Source: Bacteroidales bacterium (GTDB lineage: Bacteria; Bacteroidota; Bacteroidia; Bacteroidales; Paludibacteraceae). Taken from it: a DNA stretch of 39,672 nt. The notes below the pieces were generated by a model. It saw only the letters and a program-made list of their open reading frames with translations. It ran no database searches and was not told the DNA's origin. The stretch spans positions 1 through 39,672 of the forward strand of contig SFDZ01000016.1 in assembly GCA_004557405.1 (NCBI GenBank), written 5' to 3'. This document shows positions 29,901 through 38,900 of this stretch, piece by piece. How positions within the stretch are numbered: position 1 is the first letter of the stretch; each line of letters begins with the position of its first letter. Position numbers and translations under genes: made by a program.

Positions 29901-32900
29901 CCATGCAACGGGTTGGCCGAACGCACCGTGAGTGAGAAATCACGCTCTTCGAATATGGCCTTAATCAGCGTGTCTTGCTTAACGCTAAACGAACGGGACG
30001 CCGGCTCGGCAACAACCGTTCCGGCTACGCCATCGTGCCACTCTTTGAATTTATAGCCGTATGCGGGTGTAGCCGTCAGTGTGGCCGTTGCACCGTAAAG
30101 ATATTTGCCGCCGCCCGACACAGAACCTTGAGCAGGGTCGGCCGAAGCCGTAACGGTGAATTCAGACTCCGTAAAGTAGGCCACCAGATTGGCACCGCCT
30201 ATTTCGACCGTGTAGTAATACGTTGCCGAGGTCGAAACCACTTGGTCGCCTTTGCGCCACTCCTTAAAGTCATAACCGGGTATCGGCATAACGTTAATCG
30301 TCACTTGCGAGTTGTAGTCTTTCAGGCCGGCGCCATCCTCGATGGTAACAACACCTTTGGCGCCATCGGCTACAGCATTCACCGGATATTGCCTTGGCAC
30401 AAACTCGGCACGGAATGTGGTGTCGCCATTCAGGTTTTGCACCTTGTAGGTGATGGACAACGATGTTACCGTCGGCTGATATGTCCACTTGCTGAACTTA
30501 TAACCGGGTTCTTCCGAGGCGGTTATCACCAATGTCGTGTCGTAGTTGTACGAACCCGATGCCGGCGTTACCTTGCCGTATGTGTTATTGTCCGACTCGG
30601 TAACAACGCCGCATTTTATGGCACGGAATATGGCTGTGAATACGGTATCTTTGTCGTATTTCAACTTAAATTTATAGTCGGCTTGGTCGCTGCTGCCTGC
30701 CCAACGTACAAATTCGTAACCCGGTTTCGGTTTGGCATAAACGGTAGCCGAGTCGTTGAAGTAGCACAAACCGCCGCCGCTCACTGTACCCATACCTACC
30801 GAATTGGTTTCGACCTCAACCGACACATTGTGTTCGTTGGGTGCAAATGTGGCGTAGAGCGTGGTATCGTGCGCATTGTTTACGGTATAAGTCCATGTCG
30901 GATTCGAAGAAAGTGTCTGATTCCAATGCACAAAACTATAACCATAGTTCGGGTTGGCAGTGATGCTTACCTGACCTTTGAACGGCACGGTTTCGTCGTT
31001 CGATGGTGTGAAATAGCCCATGGCCGCGTCGTTGGCTTCGGCCTTGACATGATACTCTTCAGGCTCGAAATTAGCCGTAATGGTAGTATTTTGAGCAGGC
31101 ACCTTGTAGGTGAGCGGGTTCTTATCGGAACCATTGCTCCAATTGACAAAGCGGTAACCCTCAGCCGGCGTGGCTGTCAGCACGGTATCCGAACCAAACT
31201 TCATGGGACCGCCCGCCGTTACCGTACCGCGACCCGGCACATTCACGTCTGTGGTTACAATAAATTCGTCCTCGGTGAAATGAGCCACCACCGTAACATT
31301 CTGCGCCGGTACGTTGTAGATGAACGGATCGGTGGTTCCAATAGTATCGGTGCCGACAGTCCAACAAGTAAATTTGTAACCGGCAATCGGCACGGTCGAT
31401 AGCGTGAGCGGTGTATCAAACTCGGCTGTTGCTCCGCCGGTAGCCTTACCTTTCGACGTGCTTTCGGATTGAACATCTACGGTAAACGATAATTTTCGGA
31501 ATTTCACACAGAATGTGGCATCGTTGCGCGCCTCTACATAATAAGTGCGTGTATCCGTAGCATAGCCGTCGTCCCACCTATCGAAGGTATATCCGGGAGC
31601 CGGACTGGCCTTTATTGTTTGCTCCGAATTAAAATCGTATGATCCCGTAGGCAACGACACCGAACCCTCGCCGGCCGACACACAAGTGGTTACCTTGTAT
31701 TTCAGCGGACGGAAATGCGCTGTAAACAACGTATCGGGCTTAGCCTCGACGGTATAATATATGGTGGATTTCGTGAGTGATAGATCGTCGTTCCAATGGT
31801 CGAACTCGTAACCGGTTTTCGGCGTGGCCGTTATTGTAACATTGCTTCCAAATGGCTGATTTGCAGCAAATTGCGTTACTTCACCTTTAGCACTTCCGCC
31901 ATCTACCGTCGTACTAATCTTATACAACAGCGGTCGGAAGTAGGCTTTGTAGGTCGAGTCTTTGTATGCTACCGTATAGATTACGGTGTCGTTGGTGTTT
32001 CCGTCTTGCCAATGGTCGAACGTATAACCAACTGCCGGCGTGGCATAAATCTTCACATTCGATTGATATTCTACCTGTGTATTGGTGGCCGGCGTGGTAG
32101 TACCATGACCGTCGTTCTCCACCTTCAACCAATAGAAGGCTTTTTTGAACAGTGCCTTGAACACCGTGTCGTGGTCGAGGGCTTTCACCGTATAGTTGCG
32201 CGAAATGCCTTCGGCGCCATCGCTCCATTTGTCGAATGCGTAACCATCTTTAGCCTTAGCCACAATAAGCAACGTGGAGTCGAACGGATAGGTGCCCGTC
32301 GGCGGCGTTACCTCACCCATGTAATCGCCATTGGTCAGCGTCTGCACACCGTAACGATGTGGTTTGAAGTAAGCAATAAATGTAGAATCCTTGGCCGCCA
32401 CTTTATAGGTGCGCGTTGCCGATAGGTCGCCGTCCTGCCAATGCGAAAAATCGTAACCCTCCAAAGGAGTGGCCTTCAGCGGTACAGCCGAATTGAATTT
32501 GCACATCGAATCCACCACATTGGGTGTTACCGTACCTTGCGATGTGTTGGCCGAGCGCACCGTCAGCGGATAGTCCGCTTCGGCGAATATAGCCGTAATG
32601 ATGGCTGAACCGGTAACCGTATAGGTTCGCACTTCCTTTGATGGGTCGCTATCGTCCCATCCTACGAACTTATAACCCGGATTGGCAACAGCCTCCAGCG
32701 AAGCAGTTGCGTTGTAATAGTATTCGCCACCGCCGTTTACAGAACCCATCGTCGGATTATTCGGTTGTGCCGTGATGGTATATTTCTGCTGATCGAAATA
32801 GGCGGTGATGGTGGCCGTTCCTTTCACTTGGTGTGTCAACGGATAATCGTATATCTTGTCGGCGCTACCGCTCACCATCCAATATGACCACTGATAACCG

Positions 32901-35900
32901 GTTATTGGTGTGGCAGTTATGGTCATTACCGAATCGTAAGGTGCAGCGATGGTTCCCGAAGGCGTAACCGTACCCAAACCGCCGTTGGCCTGTGTGGTTA
33001 TAAGGTATTCCTTCGGCTTGAAGTTCACTTTGAACAGTGTATCGACATCGACGTTGCTCACCTTGTAAACAAAATAGGTCGATGTGCCGGGCTGTTTTTC
33101 CCAACCGGCTATTTCGTAACCTGTGTTCGGAGAGGCTTGTATAACGACCGATTCTCCAAAATCATATTGATGCAGACCAACAGCCGGCGTGATATTACCC
33201 CAAGTCGGGTCGTTCACGGCAATCACCACGTTACATTTTTTCGGTCTGAAGTTGGCCGTGATGGTCGAGTCCTTCAAGCCCAACCAAGTGAGGTCGGTGC
33301 GCACTGCATTCATGTTGCCGTCGCTCCAACCGGCAAACTCGTAACCATGCTCCGGTATAGCCGAATAGGAGTAAAGTTCGTTGTAAGTTACTGTACCCGA
33401 ACCGGTTGTAGTACCATTGCCGGCAGAAGATACCGTGAAAGTGAACGTGCGTGGTGCAAAGTCGGCATGAATAGTCGTGTCCGTTCCATTCGACGGAATC
33501 TTATTCATCAGGAAATTCCACTCGGTGTTGGCACTGCCGGTTTCCCGCCATTGGGTAAATGTGTAACCCGTGTAAGGCGTCGCCGTAAATTTAGACGATG
33601 TTTGGTAGGTAACATCGCACTCTACCGGCGACACTTCGCCGTATGTGCCATTGTTGACTACCACTTTCACCTTGTAACTCAACGGTTTGAAGTAAGCAGT
33701 TATGGTCGAGTCCTCCGTACCGAGATATTTGATGCCGTTACGCGTGGCTTGTGTACTACCGTCGCTCCAACGTTCAAATGCGTAACCGGCATCAGGCGTC
33801 GCCGTAATGCTAAATGTACTCTCGTAAGCCACCATGCAATTGTCCGAAGGCACACCGGCGCAATCGATAGTAGCCGAACCGTTGCCGGCCGATGTTACAC
33901 CTATTATATATATAGCAGGTTCAAACTCGACGCGAATAGTTGTGTCGCACACTTCCTCTGTGCGATACGAATAACGGAAACCATTCGAACCGTCCGGCCA
34001 TGTTTTGATTTGATAACCCGCATCGGGGGTGGCAACAAATGTAACCGTTTTTTTATATTCGCAGGTTGTGGATGTCGGGTCGATAGTACCCTTACCGCTT
34101 TTAACAACACCTGTGATATTGAAAGTACGAGGTCTGAAATAGGCTCTGAATGTCGAATCCTTCAATCCTTTGAACGTAGTAACGGTACGCGTAGCGCCGC
34201 CCGTGTTATCCTGCCAACGGTCAAACTCGTAACCGTCTTTCGGCGTGGCTGTCAGTGTGAACGAACCTTTGTACTCGACATTACACAGCGCAGATTGTGT
34301 AACGCCACCATCGCAACTTACCGTAGCCGTGCCTTGCGCTTCGTTGGCCGATTCAACGTCTATTTCGTACACATTCGGCGCAAAACGTGCATACAATATG
34401 GTGTCGTTCGGGTGGATCAAATCCACAATACGCGGCGAAAGGTCGTTGTGCGTGTCGGTCCACTCCACAAAGTGATAACCCGGATTGGCCGTAGCCGTTA
34501 CCTGACACGACGAGGTGTAGGCCACCGATTTGATGCTTGGCGACGTGGTTCCCCACGAGGCATCGCAACCGGTCGCAAGTTGCGTTATAACGTTATAATT
34601 CAAAGGCTTAAACTCAGCCACAAACAGCGTATCAAGTTTAGCCGCAACCGTATAAGGCAACGGATTGACCCCATAACCGTTGCTCCATCCGTAAAAGTCG
34701 TAACCGGCCGCCGGATAAGCGTGTATATTAAATAGGGTGTTATACGGTTTCGAGCCGCCGGGCGTTACCGTACCGCCGATATTATCTTTCACATCGGTGC
34801 GTACCTGATAGTAGGTGGTGTCGAATATGGCTTGGAACGTCGTGTCGCGCGGTACGTTTATTTCGAAGTCGCGCGGATTGTCGGTCGAGTTGTTGTCCGA
34901 CCAGCGCACGAAGTGATAACCCGTTTTGGGCGTGGCCGTCAACTTGTGCGTAGTTGTATATTTGTATGTGCCGCCGCCCGACACACTGCCGAGGTTTGGA
35001 TTATCGGCACTGATATTGATTTTGTACGACAGCGTATCGAATAGTGCTTCGAATGTAGTATCGGGGCGCGCAATAACCGTATAAGAACGCGGATTGGTCA
35101 TGCCATAGCCGTCGCTCCAACCGGCAAATTTGAAACCGGGGTTGGCTGTTGCTCCAATCGAAAGCGATGTGCCAAAGTCCCAACTCTGCGATGCCGGCGT
35201 TACAGTACCAAGATCGTAACGCGCCTTGGTGGTTACATGGAATTGCAGCGGCTTGAAGTGCGCCTTAAACGCCGCATCGTGCGCTTCGACCGTATAGCTA
35301 AACGATTCGTTCGATTCTGCAGTGCCTTCCCAATAGTCAAACTCATAACCTTCGGCAGGCGTAGCCGTGATGGTAATATCGGTGCCAAACGCTTGTTTGT
35401 CAACGAATTTGGTTACACTACCCTTGCTGCTGCCACCATCGACCGACGTAGAGATGGTGAAATACAACGGTTTGAAGTAGGCTGTATATATCGAATCGTC
35501 GGCCACCACATAGTACGACACCGACGGATTGATATCGCCATTCTGCCAATGCGAAAATTCATAACCCGTTGAAGGAGTGGCTGTTATATTAACAGTCGAT
35601 TGATATTCGTATTCATTGCGTCCCGCAGGAGTGGTTGTGCCGTGGCCATCGTTGTTGACCGTCAGCGGAAAATCGGCTTTGGCAAAATTGGCGGTAATGG
35701 TGGCATTTGATGCCCCTATCGTATAACTGCGACTCGAATTGGTATTGCCATCGCTCCAATCGGTAAATTTATAGCCGAGTTTCGGTGTAGCCGACAAGGT
35801 GATGGTAGTGCCAAACGTTTGGTCGCCCGATGCCGGCGATGCCGTACCCCAATCCGGATTGCTCGACAGCACATTCAGATAGAACTTATTGGGAACGAAA

Positions 35901-38900
35901 TGCGCCGTGAAGGTGGTATCCACCGCCTCGATGATATATGTAAACGAGCTCGGCAAGCCGGGAATGATGGCACCCGATTTGCCCGTCCAATGCGAGAATA
36001 CATAACCGGTTTCAGGTACAGCCTGAATAGACATCGAGGTTTTGAACGTGTGATCTTCGTTCGTAACAGTCGGATTTACAGAACCTTGCATATCATTTGC
36101 CGAACGTACCGTCACGGGAAAATCGGCCGCTACAAACACCGCACGCAAGGTGGTATCGGCCGTTACCTTGTACATATACGGATTGTCGGGATAGCTGTCT
36201 TCCCAATGGTCAAACCGATAACCCGGCTTGGCTACAGCCGTAATCTCGGCCACATCGTTATACTCGTACTGACCGGCGCCGGTAACTTCGCCCAGCGATG
36301 AACCATTGGTAGCAGTACGCACGCGATAAACCTGATCGGCAAAATAGGCATCGAGCCGAACATTGCCCACCGTGGTGTGCGTATAGGTATAGACAGCATC
36401 GGGCGAAACCACCTGATCGCCTATCTTCCAGAATTTGAACGATTTACCGGGTCCCGGAGTGGCAGTTACCGTCAGTGTGCCTTGGTAATCGACCGGCGAG
36501 GCTGACGGCGACACAGAGCCGTCGCCATCGGCCACATAGGTGGTAACCATGTATTGAATCGGCTTGAAATTGACCTGGAACACCGTATCGTGGTCGAGCG
36601 CTTGAACATTGTATGCCACAGTTGTAGAAGTGCCTGCACTCGGTTGATATTCCCAACCTTCGATGGTGTAACCGGGGTTGGGCGCGGCTGTGATGTAGAG
36701 TTGCGTGCCATAGGCATACATGCCGGTAGCGTAATTGAGTGAACCCATCACAGGATTATTGGCCTGAATGGTAACGTGGTAATCTCCAGGCTCGAAAATG
36801 GCCTTAAACGTAGTATCGCGAATACTGCTAATTCTAAATTCGTAAACAGCATCGCTCGAACTGCCTTCCCAGTTGGCAAACCGATAGCCCGGATTTGGCA
36901 CGGCCTTGATGGTTACCAACGAATCGTATTTGTGCGCCGCACCGCCAACCACCTCCACAGTGCCATAACTGCTGCTGTTGCTGGTTACATACACATTCAC
37001 ATCGATCGGTTCGAAAGTAACACGCACCACCGTGTCGCGCGGTTCGTTCACCGTATAGGTGCGCGTCGTGCCTTGACTGCCGGTGTCCCACGCTTTCAGT
37101 TTGTAACCGCGATAGGGCGTAGCGGTGAACATTACCGACTTTTTGTAGTCGCAGTTGGCATCGGCCGGATTTACTTCACCTTTACCGCTGACCACTTCTG
37201 TCCGAATGTTGTAAGAGATAGGACGGAAATAGGCCGTAAAGGTCGAATCCTTGGTGCCTAAGTAGGTGAATGAACGCGGATTGTCGGTATTGTTATCCTG
37301 CCAACGGTCGAACTCGTAGCCGGGCTTCGGCGTGGCAGTCAAACTTTCGAACAGCGCATTGTAGGTGGCTACACCGCCGCCGCTCACACTACCCTGCTCC
37401 GAACTATTGGATTCAACCAGAATATTATAAGTTGCCGGCGCAAACCTCGCCCGCAAAACCGTATCCTTGCCAAGCACTTGATAGGTGCGATTCGGATAAG
37501 CACCATAACCGTCTTTCCAATCGATAAATTTATAACCGGGGCGCGCCACAGCCTCAACATTGAAATTCGACAGATAGTCTTTGTAGCCACCGGGCGTTAC
37601 ATCGCCCATACCGTCGGGTTCGGCTTTTGTTTCCACCAGATATTGCTTAGCCGTAAAGAGCGCCTGAATATTGGTATCGCGCGCAGCCACACGGTAGCAG
37701 TAGGGATTTTCGTCACGCGGCACACCATTGCTCCAGCCGGCGAACTCAAAACCCTCGTTGGCCGTGGCGGTAATGCAAAATTCGCTCTTATATGGTTTTT
37801 TCCCGCCGGGCGTTACACTACCCATAGTGGCGCTGGGCACCGAGGTTGTAACGTTGTATTCGTGTATTTTGAACACAGCATTGAACACCGTGTCGCGTGC
37901 AGCACCGATGTATGTACGCACGAGGTCGGTACCGGCGGCGGCGCCATCGCTCCAACCCACAAAGTCGTAACCTTCGAACGGTTTGGCTGTAACCACATAA
38001 GCACTATCGTAGCCGATGATGTGCAGCCCCGACGGCGACACCGTACCCATCGTGTCGATGTTCACGCCGGTAGTAACCTTATATTCGTCGGGAGCAAAAA
38101 TAGCCGTGTAAGTAGCATTGCCTACCACTCGTACCTGTGTGGTGGCATCCGTCGAACCGTTGCTCCATTGCACAAAGTGGTAGTTCGATTTGGGTGTAGC
38201 CACGATGGTAGCCCACAAGCCGGCCTCGAACGGACCGCCCTCGCAATTGGTTTCGCCGTAGCGCACATTGTTGGGTTGTGTCAGCACCGTGTAGGTGGGG
38301 CGAATCTCGAGCACCAACGACACGGTAGAGTCGCAACCGGCCACCGAGCGCAAATTGATGGTTTTCGTGCCCGAATTGTGGAAAGTCCGCTGATTTTCAG
38401 GAATATCACCCCAGCGATAATTCTCCGGCATCGGATAGATATACGGCGCATCCACATCGCGAATAGACTCCGATATTTCAACCGAATAATCCTTGCAAAT
38501 GGTCAAATTCAGTGTTACTATCGAGTCGCAGCCCCAAACGGTTTGCAAATTGCGCACATATTTGAACGTACCGGCATTGCGATACTCGCCGCGACATGTA
38601 GCCTCGTTCCACGCATACGCCGACCCATAATAAACTTCAAAATCGTGTAACTGATAAGCATCGCCTACGCAAATCGTATCGTTATACGTTACATTATGCG
38701 CCGGACAAGTTGTTGTAAAGTGCAACGTATCGCCGTAATGGCGTTTGCCGGCCTCGTCCAACCAAATGCGATAAGTGTATTCCTTGCCACGCAACAAATC
38801 ACCTAACTCGAAAGGCAAACTACTCGGATTATTGCCGGTCAAAGGCACACGCACACTGACAAAATACTCCTCGTTGCGCAGTTTATATTCGTAACCCACC

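Noticed and set aside
18236..38297. CRISPR array or tandem DNA satellite
   Set aside because: The ~218-nt periodicity is protein-coding and diverged at the DNA level; there are no short identical direct repeats with unique spacers and no cas genes.
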